A stretch of DNA of 64,000 nt from JAJZAM01 sp027391075 (GCA_027391075.1 DAHYHI010000115.1:7594-71593), one strand, 5' to 3'; counted from the stretch's first letter, positions 17,314 through 26,359 are shown. Translations and numbers: made by a program. The notes: generated by a model not told the origin, from the sequence alone.

Positions 17314-18072
17314 TCAGCCGGCTCGACGTCTCCTTCGGGGACGCGGCGAGGCGAACAGCTGGCCGCGCAGCGCAGCGACCGTAGCGACAGTCGCCCGGCG
17401 ATGGACTTCGGGGTCGTGAACCCGAACCGAATAGGCGGTCAAGCCGAGAGTGAGCACTCTTATAACTTCGAGGGCTTCCTTGCGCGACTCGGCGTCGAGG
17501 GTTCCGTCCTCGACACCTCTCTCCACCAGCTGAGCGAAGAAGGACGTCATCTGCAGGTCGTGACTGCGGTAGCTCGGCATCAGTTCCGCCGAGCGGGTAG
17601 CGTCGACTGCCGCCGAGGCTATGAACCCGGCGAGGGTCTGGTCTTCCTTGTTCATCTGCGACGACACTTCCAGGATAGCTGCGACCATCTGGTCGAACGA
17701 CAAGGCGGGATCGGTGGTTACCTGCCTGTATCGTTCCAGGATCACCCTGTCGGTCTCCTCGAAGACCGCCAGGTAGACCTCGAGCTTCGAGCGGAAGTAG
17801 TGGTAGATCGCCCCGGTGGTGATACCCGCATGCTCGGCGATCTCCCGGTTGGTAGTCCCGGCGTATCCCGAACGGGCGAACTGACGGCGCGCGGATTCCA
17901 AGATGAGGCGCCGGCGCTCGTCTCCGTCGCTGGCTATGGGCCTGCCTAGCCTGCGAGGTACCGCCTTGGCCCCACCGCGTGAAGCGCTGCCCGCACCGCC
18001 TGTCCGAGCTACCACCGCCGTCTCTCCTCGATCCGCCGCGCGGAAATGCTGCCGGGGGGAAGGAATCGACAT
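17314..18072 (-). CDS. TetR-family regulator inside the catabolic run
   Basis: Regulator of 252 residues with a long basic N-terminal extension of about 50 residues before the helix-turn-helix (RRQFARSGYAGTTNREIAEH, then AGITTGAIYHYF). The C-terminal ligand domain ends in an arginine tail. It is transcribed with the oxygenase genes, 54 bp after the PPOX-like gene and 22 bp before the ferredoxin, so its level should follow that of the operon it may repress. An alternative start within the extension is possible. Confidence 0.9.
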   Translation of the reverse strand: MSIPSPRQHFRAADRGETAVVARTGGAGSASRGGAKAVPRRLGRPIASDGDERRRLILESARRQFARSGYAGTTNREIAEHAGITTGAIYHYFRSKLEVYLAVFEETDRVILERYRQVTTDPALSFDQMVAAILEVSSQMNKEDQTLAGFIASAAVDATRSAELMPSYRSHDLQMTSFFAQLVERGVEDGTLDAESRKEALEVIRVLTLGLTAYSVRVHDPEVHRRATVATVAALRGQLFASPRPRRRRRAG

Positions 18073-18126
18073 GACACGACACGTATTGTACCCCTGGGGC
18101 GTCTGGGCCCGGCGCCTTCCTGCAGC

Positions 18127-18627
18127 TCAGCTGGTCACTCCGGGCGTCCGGGCCCACATCAGCTCCCCGTCGAAGCCGAGCTTGTAGTCCGGCGTGAACT
18201 CTATGATGACCCGCTCGGGCGAGTCGAGGAACTTGGCGAACAGCTCAGCCTGGGCGGGGTCCGGACGCAGATAGCTGGCGAACTCCGGGTAGAACCAGTC
18301 CTTGGTCTCCCTGTCTTCGTGGATCACGCAGTTCCCCTTGTAGGTCATCGTGCGGTGACCGCCGATTGGAGTCCCCGCACCCCAGACGCATATCGACGCT
18401 CTCGGGTTGCGCCGCAACGCCGGGATCCGCTTGCGTCTCTCGGCGGCTGTGAGCCACAGCTTGCCGTCCTTGGGCAGGTAGGACATCACCACTCCGAAGG
18501 GCTCCCCTTTGGAGTTCACCCACATGAACACGCAGTTGCGTTGCGAATGGACGAGTTGCTCCTCGAGTTCGGGGGACAGACCACAGTCGGTCAGGTCCTC
18601 GTAGTTCGTCTCGCTGGCATTGGTCAT
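18127..18627 (-). CDS. Pyridoxamine-5'-phosphate-oxidase-fold (flavin/F420-binding) protein
   Basis: Split-barrel protein of 166 residues from the ATG at 18627, which overlaps the Rieske stop (ATGA). Hallmarks are NCVFMWVNSKGEPFGVVMSY, then LWLTAAERRKRIPALRRNPR, then the strand with GNCVIHED. In actinobacteria this fold includes F420H2-dependent reductases and flavin-dependent oxidases. Tight coupling to the Rieske oxygenase suggests reduction of the same substrate series, or a role in its electron supply (inference). Confidence 0.82.
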   Translation of the reverse strand: MTNASETNYEDLTDCGLSPELEEQLVHSQRNCVFMWVNSKGEPFGVVMSYLPKDGKLWLTAAERRKRIPALRRNPRASICVWGAGTPIGGHRTMTYKGNCVIHEDRETKDWFYPEFASYLRPDPAQAELFAKFLDSPERVIIEFTPDYKLGFDGELMWARTPGVTS

Positions 18628-19997
18628 CTGGGGTTTTCCTCTCGTCTGGCGAAGTACTCTTCTAGCTGGTTGTAGAACTGGCGCAGCTTGCTCTCCTGGT
18701 ACAAACCGAGCGTCAAACCGGGCTTGGTGGCGCTCAGTAGCCCGCTCATTACCTTCGGCATGTTGAAAGAGTCCTGGTCGAAGACCCGAGCCAGGGATCC
18801 AAGTTCGTCGGCTTCCATCCAGTCCTGGTCGAAGTCGAGCCAGTGCACCGGGGCCGGCGGAGGCCTCTCCCCGCTGAAAGGAGACAGATAGAGGCATTCC
18901 ATGATGCAGCTTCGGTGGTCGTCCCCGTTGGGACGGAACCGGTAGACGATACGGTTGAAGGCACCCCACGGGTGGAAGTTCGGGAACAGTGAGTAGTCCA
19001 GGCTGTCCACCAGCTCGGCGTCGCAGAACTCGTCGATCGCTTCCCCGACTATCGGTCGAAGAGCTTCCCGCGAAGCCTTGGCCGACAGTTCCCGGGCCGT
19101 CATACCGTCGGGGACTTGCAGGACTGGGTCCTCGTCCAAGCGCCGGTCGACCATAGAGTCGAACATTTCCTGCTCGGTGGGAACCCACGAGATGTGCGGG
19201 CTGGGGGTCCCGTTGGGCGTTATCGCCCTGCTCACGTTGTCCCACACGTCGTACTGGGAGTTCGCGTCGCCTATGCCAGGCAAAAGCTGCGGGTGCGTGG
19301 CCACCACGTGGAACGCCTCGCTGAATGCCTCCTGGGCGATCTTCCAGTTAGCGGCGATTCGCTTGGCTACGTGCACTTCCACGAAACGGTTCGCCAGGTC
19401 CCAGCGCTCGAACTGGGCAGGAAGAACGCCTATGTAGTCCTCGAAGGGTTCCGCGGCGGAGTCGGGGTTGATGAACACGAACCCCGCCCAGGTACCGACA
19501 CGCACCTCGGGCAGGTGGAACTTGTCCTGTTCGATCTGGGGGAAGTCCCACTGGCACGGCACCTGCTGCAAAGATCCGTCCAGGTTCCAGCAAAAGCCGT
19601 GGAACGAGCACCGCAGCTCCCGCACCCTCCCCGCGTCGTCGCGCAACTGGCGACCGCGATGCAGGCATGCATTCGGGTAGGCGTGGATGAGACCATCTTG
19701 GTCCCGCACGATCAGGTACGACCTGTCCGCTATGTCGTAGACGTAGGTGTCCCCGGGCTCGGGTATGTGCTCTTCGCGACAAGCGAACTGCCACACCTTG
19801 GCCCAAAGCTTCTGCTTCTCCAGTTCGTGGTAGCGGCGCTCGGTGTAGTAGGCCACGGGAACGTCGTGCTCGCCGAGGTACGGGGCGGACTCTTCTCTCA
19901 GACACTGCGGTACCGGGTGGGTGTCGGTGTCTAAGAGCTGCTGGTAGGAGATGCCCCGTGACCGGCCTGTCGTCTGGCGTTCGGAGATGGCGGTCAC
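18624..19997 (-). CDS. Rieske non-heme iron oxygenase, alpha subunit (first)
   Basis: Oxygenase of 457 residues. The Rieske cluster ligands are in CLHRGRQL and CSFHGFCW, and the mononuclear-iron histidines are in NWKIAQEAFSEAFHVVATHP. I chose the GTG at 19997, which overlaps the TGA of the 81-residue upstream gene (GTGA). A longer frame would overlap that gene extensively. It should hydroxylate or dihydroxylate an aromatic or steroid-like substrate using electrons from a ferredoxin. It belongs to the same superfamily as the Rieske protein at 44518 but is clearly divergent from it. Confidence 0.93.
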   Translation of the reverse strand: MTAISERQTTGRSRGISYQQLLDTDTHPVPQCLREESAPYLGEHDVPVAYYTERRYHELEKQKLWAKVWQFACREEHIPEPGDTYVYDIADRSYLIVRDQDGLIHAYPNACLHRGRQLRDDAGRVRELRCSFHGFCWNLDGSLQQVPCQWDFPQIEQDKFHLPEVRVGTWAGFVFINPDSAAEPFEDYIGVLPAQFERWDLANRFVEVHVAKRIAANWKIAQEAFSEAFHVVATHPQLLPGIGDANSQYDVWDNVSRAITPNGTPSPHISWVPTEQEMFDSMVDRRLDEDPVLQVPDGMTARELSAKASREALRPIVGEAIDEFCDAELVDSLDYSLFPNFHPWGAFNRIVYRFRPNGDDHRSCIMECLYLSPFSGERPPPAPVHWLDFDQDWMEADELGSLARVFDQDSFNMPKVMSGLLSATKPGLTLGLYQESKLRQFYNQLEEYFARREENPR

Positions 19998-20239
19998 GAC
20001 CGCTCCGCCAGCTTCGACGTGAGGGCGGTGAAACGCCTGCTGGAGCGGAGCCGAGGCGATGGGTTCGCTCCGCTCGTCACCCACCTGCACATCTCCGGGT
20101 CTGCGCTCCGCAGATCACCGCTTAGCCACTGCCCGTTGCGTGTAAACACGCCGTCGAAGTCGTCTTTGGTGACCTTGACCGTGCCGGCGTCGCCTTCCTC
20201 GTATATTGCGCCGCTGAGTGGATGTCGAAGCTTACGCAC
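19994..20239 (-). CDS. Small unknown protein coupled to the Rieske oxygenase
   Basis: 81 residues from a GTG preceded by AGGGGG. Sequence begins MRKLRHPLSGAIYEEGDAG, with a glycine/acidic stretch, then DDFDGVFTRNGQWLSGDLRS and a basic C-terminus. It has no membrane segment, cysteine cluster or domain that I recognise. It overlaps the Rieske start by 4 nt, so it is probably made in step with the oxygenase and may be an accessory factor. The gene has its own candidate operator upstream (20321-20337). Confidence 0.7.
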   Translation of the reverse strand: MRKLRHPLSGAIYEEGDAGTVKVTKDDFDGVFTRNGQWLSGDLRSADPEMCRWVTSGANPSPRLRSSRRFTALTSKLAERS

Positions 20240-20320
20240 GAATCCCCCTACCTCTCGAACTTGTAGCCGCTTTGCACGTGGGCGCAGAAGCGGCGTTCAC
20301 ATAACTGACTATCAGATTAG

Positions 20321-20337
20321 TTAGCATCCCAAGCTAA
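20321..20337. promoter_or_regulatory. Inverted repeat TTAGC-N7-GCTAA
   Basis: Perfect 5-bp arms in an AT-rich island between the acyl-CoA dehydrogenase stop and the small gene before the Rieske oxygenase, with GATTAG directly adjacent. TTAG/CTAA half-sites recur upstream of other operons here (34865, 55007). Candidate TetR-type operator. Confidence 0.35.
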
Positions 20338-20350
20338 TTCAATGGGAATT

Positions 20351-21601
20351 TCAACGCGCGATGTTGCGCCACGGGCCTCGGTCGGCGCGCGGCTCGCCGG
20401 GAAGGCCGAGCACCCGCTCGCCGATGATGTTGCGCTGTATCTCGTCGGATCCTCCGGCGATCCTGTAGCCTGGGGCCCCGAGAAGGTGGTCGCTCCAAGC
20501 GTATGTTCCCCACTCCCCTGTGTCAGCCGTTATGCGGGGACCGAGCAGGTCGGCGGCCACCGACCCTAGCTCAGTCAACCCCTGCACCCAGGCCAACTTA
20601 CCGGTGGAGCCTTCAGGGCCGGGAGGCCGCCCCGACTCGGCTGAAGCTTGGACCCTTGCGCGGCTGAAAGACTGAAGGCGCTGGTGTATGTACACCGACG
20701 CGAGCTTCTGGCGGATGATGGGGTCTTTGGTGCGTCCGAGCCATCTCGCCAAACCGACGAGGCGCTCCCAGGAACCCCCGACCCCGCGGCCTCCCGAACC
20801 GCCGCGCTCGAAACCCAAGGTAGCCAGAGCCACCTTCCATCCGTCTCCTACACCTCCGAGGCGAAGGTCGTCCGACAGCCGGACGTCGGTAAAGAACACC
20901 TCGTTGAAAGACGATCCGCCTGACATCTGCCGGATCGGTCGCACCTCCACCCCCGGCGCATCCATCGGCACCAAGAATGCGGTCATCCCGGCGTGCTTGG
21001 CCACTTCGGGATCGGAGCGAGCGATCAGCTCCCCCCACCCCGAGAACTGCGCTCCCGAGCTCCACACCTTCTGTCCGTTGATGACCCACGCGTCACCGTC
21101 GCGCACCGCGCTCGTAGCCAGGCCGGCGAGGTCCGAGCCCGCTCCTGGCTCGGAGAACAGCTGGCAGCATAACTCCTCGGCCCGAAGGAAGCGCCTCACG
21201 AAGCGCTCGCGCTGGCTGTCAGTACCGAACAGTCTGACGGTCGGGGCTATCAACGCGGTGGTAACTGCGAAGGTCTCGTGGCCTCCGGGCACCTTGAAAT
21301 CTGCTTCTACCGCCCTGTACGCGCGTTCGTGCTCGGCACTTAGCCCGGCTCCTCCATACTCCACCGGCCAGGTCACGGCGCCGAAACCGGCGTCGAACTT
21401 CTCCTGTTGCCAGGACATGAGGCGACCGAGAAGGGCCTTTTCCTCCTCGAAGGACAAGCGGTGAAAGACCGAGACGTCGTCGCTGCCCTCCCCCCAGAGG
21501 GCAGCGGACTCCTCGGCAGGTTCCAAGCGTTCGGAGAGCCAAGACCGTGCGCTCTCGGCGAACTCCTCGACACTCGGCGTGTGGACATCTGTGTTGCTCA
21601 T
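20351..21601 (-). CDS. Acyl-CoA dehydrogenase
   Basis: FAD-dependent dehydrogenase of 416 residues that introduces an alpha,beta double bond into an acyl-CoA. Family signs are AEELCCQLFSEPGAGSDLAG near the middle of the N-terminal half, the strand VINGQKVWSSGAQFS, and the C-terminal GGSDEIQRNIIGERVLGLP. It is first in the long leftward run and divergent from the PPDK-like gene. ATG start. A 16-bp palindrome lies 31 bp upstream. Confidence 0.94.
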   Translation of the reverse strand: MSNTDVHTPSVEEFAESARSWLSERLEPAEESAALWGEGSDDVSVFHRLSFEEEKALLGRLMSWQQEKFDAGFGAVTWPVEYGGAGLSAEHERAYRAVEADFKVPGGHETFAVTTALIAPTVRLFGTDSQRERFVRRFLRAEELCCQLFSEPGAGSDLAGLATSAVRDGDAWVINGQKVWSSGAQFSGWGELIARSDPEVAKHAGMTAFLVPMDAPGVEVRPIRQMSGGSSFNEVFFTDVRLSDDLRLGGVGDGWKVALATLGFERGGSGGRGVGGSWERLVGLARWLGRTKDPIIRQKLASVYIHQRLQSFSRARVQASAESGRPPGPEGSTGKLAWVQGLTELGSVAADLLGPRITADTGEWGTYAWSDHLLGAPGYRIAGGSDEIQRNIIGERVLGLPGEPRADRGPWRNIAR

Positions 21602-21631
21602 ACGACCCCCGTCGCTCGCCCGCTAATTGAT

Positions 21632-21647
21632 CGATACGTTAGTATCG
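21632..21647. promoter_or_regulatory. Palindrome between divergent acyl-CoA dehydrogenase and PPDK-like genes
   Basis: CGATAC-GTTA-GTATCG, perfect 6-bp arms, in the 117-bp divergent space. A CTAA (21623-21626) and the central TTAG echo the half-sites seen at other operons. Well placed to control both large transcripts. Confidence 0.45.
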
Positions 21648-21718
21648 CTCTGCAGGATTTACCAAAGCGCAGGCAGCCACCCTTTTTGTCTGCGCGCAGG
21701 GGAGGAAAGGTTCGTACC

Positions 21719-24085
21719 ATGCCACCAAACGTCGACTCTCGGTCACCGGAGCAACGCTTGGCGGAGCTTGTGCGCAGAGCCGTCAGCTCCGAGCCGGGCT
21801 TCGGACCAGCCGACGCCGTAGCGCAAGCCGAGCCGGCTGACGTAGCCCACTTCCTTCACCCCCATTTCGACGTCTCGAGCGGCCTGGAGCCTATCGGCAT
21901 AGGAGTTCCCGCTTCTCCCGGCGCCGCCTCCGGACGCGTGGTCCTGTCCGCCGACGAGGCCATACATGCCGCTGAGCGCTCGGAGAAGGTCATTCTCGTC
22001 AGAATTGAGACCGGCCCCGAGGACGTCTTGGGCATGCAGGCGGCGGCCGGTATCCTCACGGCACGCGGCGGCTTGGCGAGTCACGCCGCCGTCGTGGCCC
22101 GGGGCTGGGGCATACCAGCCGTCGTGGGGGCCAAGGACCTGCAGGTCAGCGGTAACGGTTTTACGATCTCAGGCCATTTCATCAGCGCTGGAGAGACCAT
22201 CTCTATCGACGGACACACCGGCGAGGTGTACCGGGGGCGGGCGGACGTTACTACAGAGACTGCCCCACCGGAGCTCGACACGATCCTCGGCTGGGCCGAC
22301 CAGCTGAGAGCCGGACGCTTCGGGGTGCGAGCCAACGCCGACGACGCCGAGTCCGCCCGCCACGCCCGAACCCTCGGAGCAGACGGCATAGGACTCTGTC
22401 GCACGGAGCACATGTTCCTCGCCGAGGACCGTCTCCCGCTCGTCCGCAGGCTGATATTGAGCGACGACGAGCAGGTCGACGCGCTGGCTCTGGACGCTTT
22501 GGAGGAGGTCCAGCAGAAGGACTTCGAGGCGCTGTTCGAAGCGATGGACGGGCTTCCGGTGACCGTGCGGCTCCTCGACCCGCCCCTTCACGAGTTTCTC
22601 CCGCCACTCGAACCTCTCATCGTCGCCGAAGCTACCCATAGGCTGGACGAGGAAGCGGCACGCGAGCTCGCAGCGGTCCGCCGCCTGACAGAGACCAACC
22701 CGATGATCGGGACTAGAGGCGTACGCCTTGGTACCGTCAAGCCAGGCCTGTACCCGATGCAGGTCCGGGCTATCAGCAAAGCCGTGTCCGCGTTGAGAGC
22801 CCGCGGCAGATCGCCGCACGTCGAGGTGATGATCCCACTGGTAGTCGACGCTGCCGAGTTGCTCCTGGCGAGAAAGTGGGTCGAGGAAGCCGAGCTCGAG
22901 TCGGGGGCGACAGGACCGGACTTGGAGTCTGTGAGCGTCGGGACCATGATCGAGACACCGAGGGCCGCCATACTCGCATCGGAGATGGCCGGCGTAGCCG
23001 ACTTCTTCTCCTTCGGGACCAACGACCTGACCCAGCTGACTTTCGCGTTCAGCCGCGACGACGTCGAAGCTGAGCTAATCCCCAGCTACATACGCCAAAG
23101 CCTCCTCACCGACAACCCGTTCGAGGTCCTGGACCGGGCCGGGGTCGGGTTCCTTATTAGCCACGCGGTCACAACGGCTCGCGCTACCTGCCCGACGCTG
23201 CCTATCGGCGCATGCGGGGAGCAGGCGGGCGATCCGGCGTCGGCACGCTTCCTAGTCGCCTGCGGACTCGATTACGTGAGCTGCTCCCCGTTCCGTCTTC
23301 CCGTCGCCCGCCTGTCGGTAGCTCAGGCTCTGATACAGCTTGGTCGGGTGGATCCCTCCGAGGTGTTCCCCGAGCAGCCACTAACATCCGGCGAGCCGCC
23401 GTCGCGGGTTGAAGCCCTTGAACCTGATTCCGGGGAGGGAACGATCGGGGTGAGGGAGGGAAGGCTCGGGGAGAGCTGCGATCCGCTCACCCTGCTGCAC
23501 GCCCTTCGGATCAAAGGCTTCGCCCCGGCTGCGCTCATAGCCGAGATGACCGGCGCCGACCTCGACTGGTCGCTCGACGAGCTCAGGCGCTTCGAGAGTG
23601 ACGGGCTGACCCGCTACCACCAGGCGAGGGACTTCTGGCAGGTGACCCCTGCCGGACGCGAAGCTCACGCCACGTGGCTTGCCGGACCGGGCAGGCCAGG
23701 GCTCGACGCGCTCGAAGGGGTCAGGACTGCTTACGAGAAGTTCTTGGTCTTGAACGTCGGGCTCAAAGAGCTTTGCGTGTCCTGGCAGCTACGCGACGGC
23801 GTGCCCAATGATCACAGCGACCCCGGCTACGACCAAGCCCGGATAGTTGAGCTTGCCTCTCACCACAGCGCTGCGGCGGAGGTCATCTCCGACATGGGAG
23901 CAGCCGTTGCACGCCTCGCCCTTTATCTGGGCCGCCTCGACGACGCTCTAGCCCGGCTGACCTCGGGCGCAACCGAGGCCTTCACGGGCGTCATGAAGCG
24001 CTCCTACCACGACGTTTGGATGGAGCTCCACGAAGATCTCATATTGATCCTCGGCATAGACCGCTCGGCGGAAGGGAGCTTCTGA
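21719..24085 (+). CDS. PPDK-like PEP phosphotransferase lacking ATP-grasp, with C-terminal winged-helix-like region
   Basis: 788 residues from the ATG at 21719, which follows GGGGAGGAAAGG. Residues about 60-150 are the swivelling phosphohistidine domain, with His122 in ARGGLASHAAVVARG. Residues about 180-570 are the PEP/pyruvate barrel with PPDK hallmarks: GIGLCRTEHMF, TVRLLDPPLHEFLPP, FFSFGTNDLTQLTF, and catalytic Cys499 in GACGEQAGDPAS (CGEH in most PPDKs). The N-terminal ATP-grasp domain of real PPDK (about 340 residues) is absent, so the order resembles PTS Enzyme I. From about residue 594 comes a winged-helix-like segment (ALRIKGFAPAALIAEM ... FWQVTPAGREAH) and a helical tail. PEP could phosphorylate His122 for transfer to an unknown acceptor, or an ATP-grasp partner lies elsewhere. 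Precedes a catabolic operon. Confidence 0.85.
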   Translation: MPPNVDSRSPEQRLAELVRRAVSSEPGFGPADAVAQAEPADVAHFLHPHFDVSSGLEPIGIGVPASPGAASGRVVLSADEAIHAAERSEKVILVRIETGPEDVLGMQAAAGILTARGGLASHAAVVARGWGIPAVVGAKDLQVSGNGFTISGHFISAGETISIDGHTGEVYRGRADVTTETAPPELDTILGWADQLRAGRFGVRANADDAESARHARTLGADGIGLCRTEHMFLAEDRLPLVRRLILSDDEQVDALALDALEEVQQKDFEALFEAMDGLPVTVRLLDPPLHEFLPPLEPLIVAEATHRLDEEAARELAAVRRLTETNPMIGTRGVRLGTVKPGLYPMQVRAISKAVSALRARGRSPHVEVMIPLVVDAAELLLARKWVEEAELESGATGPDLESVSVGTMIETPRAAILASEMAGVADFFSFGTNDLTQLTFAFSRDDVEAELIPSYIRQSLLTDNPFEVLDRAGVGFLISHAVTTARATCPTLPIGACGEQAGDPASARFLVACGLDYVSCSPFRLPVARLSVAQALIQLGRVDPSEVFPEQPLTSGEPPSRVEALEPDSGEGTIGVREGRLGESCDPLTLLHALRIKGFAPAALIAEMTGADLDWSLDELRRFESDGLTRYHQARDFWQVTPAGREAHATWLAGPGRPGLDALEGVRTAYEKFLVLNVGLKELCVSWQLRDGVPNDHSDPGYDQARIVELASHHSAAAEVISDMGAAVARLALYLGRLDDALARLTSGATEAFTGVMKRSYHDVWMELHEDLILILGIDRSAEGSF

Positions 24086-24091
24086 GTTACC

Positions 24092-24865
24092 ATGACCGCC
24101 CTGGCGCCCGTGATAGACCTCTCCGGGAAGGTGTTCGTCGTCACCGGCGCGAACAGTGGCATCGGCCTCGGCATAGCCCGAGGTGTAGCCCGTGCCGGCG
24201 GAGCGGTAGCTGTTTGGTCGAGACGCGAGGACCGCAACGCTGTTGCCGTAGAAGCCCTGCGAGCCCTCGGGGCTCAGGCGGAGCCGTTCGCCTGTGACGT
24301 CGGCGATGAGGAGTCCGTCGCAGCGGCCATGGGCTCCACCCTCTCGCGCTTCGGCCGGCTCGACGGCCTTGTCGCCAACGCGGGAACCGCTGCTAGGACA
24401 CCCTTCGTCGACATGACCCTGGACGACTGGAACCGGGTCATGAGGACCAACCTGCAGGGGGCTTTCCTTACCTTACGGGAAGCCACGCGGGTCCTGGTTG
24501 ACAGGGGCGAAGGCGGGGCCCTGGTGGCGGTTTCTTCGACCTCGTCGATTCACGGAGCCCCCGGCCAACAGCACTACGCCGCGAGCAAGACCGCCGTGCT
24601 GGCGATGATGAGAAGCCTGGCCGTCGAGTTGGCCCGCTTCGGGATCCGCTGCAACTCGCTGATACCCGGGTGGACCGAGACGGAGATGACCGAAAAGGCC
24701 CGCCAGCACGAAAAGTTCCTGTTAAACACCACTAACCGCACCCCCCTGCGCAGGTGGGCGACCCCAGCAGACTTCGAGGCTATCGGCGCGTTCCTGTGCG
24801 ACCCTTCGATCCCGTTCCACACGGGGGACGCGATGGTCGTAGACGGCGGCTACACCGTCTACTGA
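24092..24865 (+). CDS. SDR family oxidoreductase
   Basis: 257 residues. Cofactor motif TGANSGIG near residue 18, NAG-containing strand VANAGTAAR, catalytic HYAASK, and C-terminal VVDGGYTVY. The basic stretch WSRREDRN after the second strand suggests NADP preference (inference). It starts 6 bp after the PPDK-like stop and is followed by a 167-bp gap with a possible promoter for the CoA-transferases. Confidence 0.9.
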   Translation: MTALAPVIDLSGKVFVVTGANSGIGLGIARGVARAGGAVAVWSRREDRNAVAVEALRALGAQAEPFACDVGDEESVAAAMGSTLSRFGRLDGLVANAGTAARTPFVDMTLDDWNRVMRTNLQGAFLTLREATRVLVDRGEGGALVAVSSTSSIHGAPGQQHYAASKTAVLAMMRSLAVELARFGIRCNSLIPGWTETEMTEKARQHEKFLLNTTNRTPLRRWATPADFEAIGAFLCDPSIPFHTGDAMVVDGGYTVY

Positions 24866-24917
24866 TACTCCGACCCAACCATCCCCGCAGACGCCGGCTG
24901 GCTCGAAGGCCAAGATA

Positions 24918-24929
24918 CTCTTATAATGA
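24918..24929 (+). promoter_or_regulatory. AT-rich element CTCTTATAATGA upstream of the CoA-transferases
   Basis: Contains a perfect TATAAT in otherwise GC-rich DNA, 104 bp before the first CoA-transferase start. The identical 12-mer occurs at 39048-39059, 92 bp before the second P450. No good -35 hexamer is visible at 16-18 bp in either place. Confidence 0.35.
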
Positions 24930-25032
24930 TTCGTTAGCGCTGGTGGCGGGCGGTCGACCGGTACCAGCGCTGACGATCGAGACGACGCAGAGGGGATTAT
25001 CGCATGCCATCCAGGGCGACGAGAGCCACGCC

Positions 25033-26358
25033 ATGACAGCAATCAGAGGCGAGCCCGGGTCTTTCCCTTTCTACGGCACCGGTGAACGAGCTCCACGCCA
25101 GCGCCGGGGACCCCTGGCCGGACTGCGCGTGGCCGACTTCTGCTGGATGGGGGTCGGGTCCGTAGCTACCCGCCTCCTCGCGGATTTCGGGGCGGAGGTC
25201 ATAAAGATCGAGGATCGTACCCGGGTCGACATGCCGAGACGGCTTCCGCTCTACAAGGGTGAGGTACGTAACTACGGCCAGCAGGACGCCAATGCCGACC
25301 CCAACCGCGGCGGGCTTTTCAACAATTACAGCCGAAACAAGCTCGGCGTTACTATCAACTTGCGGACCGAGCGCGGCCGGGAGCTCGCCGAACGCCTGGT
25401 GGCAGTGAGCTCGGTGGTGACGGAGAATTTCGCGCCGGGCGTCATGGAGAAGTGGGGGTTCACCTACGACCGCTTCCGAGAGCTTGTACCCGACGTCATT
25501 TATGCTCGGATGAGCGGCTACGGCCACAGCGGGCCTCACCAGCACTACCGCAGTTACGGGCCGATAGTGCAGGCGGCGAGCGGCCTGTCCTACGTGGCCG
25601 GCCTACCGGGCCGGGAACCGTCTGGTTGGGGCCTGTCCTACATGGACAACATGGCCGCCTACTACAACTCGGCTGCCCTTTTGATGGCGATCTGGAACAG
25701 GCGCCGCACCGGGGTCGGAACGGAGATCGACGTCGCCGCGGTGGAGGTGGGGGTGACGCTGCTAGGCCCGATACTGCTCGACGTGACGGTCAACTCCCAC
25801 ACGTCCCAGCGCCCTGACTACCCGACCGGGAACCGCCTGGAGCACCCCCACGCGGCTCCGCACGGCGTGTACCCTTGCGCCGGGGAGGATCGTTGGGTGG
25901 CCGTCGCCGTGCTCGACGACGGCGAATGGTCCCGCCTGGTGGAAGCTGTCGGCTCGCCCGAATGGGCCGGCGATGAGCGCTTTGCAACCCAGGAGTCCAG
26001 GTTCAAGCACCAGGACCTGCTGGACGGCCACATCTCCGCTTGGACCGCTGACAAGGACTCCCACGAGGTGATGCACCTGCTTCAATCCCACGGGGTCCGT
26101 GCGGGCGCCGTGCAGAACCCCCAGGATCTCAACGAGTTCGACCCGCAACTGGCTTGGAGAGGTACGTTCTTCGAGATGGACCACCCTGTCATCGGACCTG
26201 CCCGCTTCGAAGGCTTTCCGGCGTCGATGTCGGGGGAGGGACCGGACCACTGGAGGTCCGCTCCTTTGGTCGGGGAGGACAACGACTACGTCTTCGGCGA
26301 GCTGCTCGGCGTCGACGAGGCCGAGCGGGTCGAACTGGCCGAGCAGGGGGTGATCTGA
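25033..26358 (+). CDS. Family III CoA-transferase (CaiB/BaiF type), subunit with catalytic Asp
   Basis: 441 residues from the ATG near 25033; sequence upstream is not of this family. Family signs are GLRVADFCWMGVGSVATRLL and FGAEVIKIED at the N-terminus, then GYGHSGPHQHYRSYGPIVQA. The probable catalytic Asp lies in GLSYMDNMAAYYNS, and RRTGVGTEIDVAAVE follows. It should move CoA between carboxylic acids through an aspartyl anhydride/thioester. It is followed after 1 bp by a second family III protein, suggesting a heteromer. Likely role is activation of the acid substrate. Confidence 0.9.
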   Translation: MTAIRGEPGSFPFYGTGERAPRQRRGPLAGLRVADFCWMGVGSVATRLLADFGAEVIKIEDRTRVDMPRRLPLYKGEVRNYGQQDANADPNRGGLFNNYSRNKLGVTINLRTERGRELAERLVAVSSVVTENFAPGVMEKWGFTYDRFRELVPDVIYARMSGYGHSGPHQHYRSYGPIVQAASGLSYVAGLPGREPSGWGLSYMDNMAAYYNSAALLMAIWNRRRTGVGTEIDVAAVEVGVTLLGPILLDVTVNSHTSQRPDYPTGNRLEHPHAAPHGVYPCAGEDRWVAVAVLDDGEWSRLVEAVGSPEWAGDERFATQESRFKHQDLLDGHISAWTADKDSHEVMHLLQSHGVRAGAVQNPQDLNEFDPQLAWRGTFFEMDHPVIGPARFEGFPASMSGEGPDHWRSAPLVGEDNDYVFGELLGVDEAERVELAEQGVI

Positions 26359-26359
26359 C

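Noticed and set aside
21719..24085. Calling the PEP protein a complete PPDK or a PTS Enzyme I
   Set aside because: No ATP-grasp domain is present, motifs are PPDK-type rather than Enzyme I-type, and no HPr or EII genes are seen.
24754..25032. N-terminal extension of the first CoA-transferase
   Set aside because: The upstream in-frame sequence is arginine/proline-rich, overlaps the SDR gene and contains no family motif; the ATG near 25033 fits the family start.
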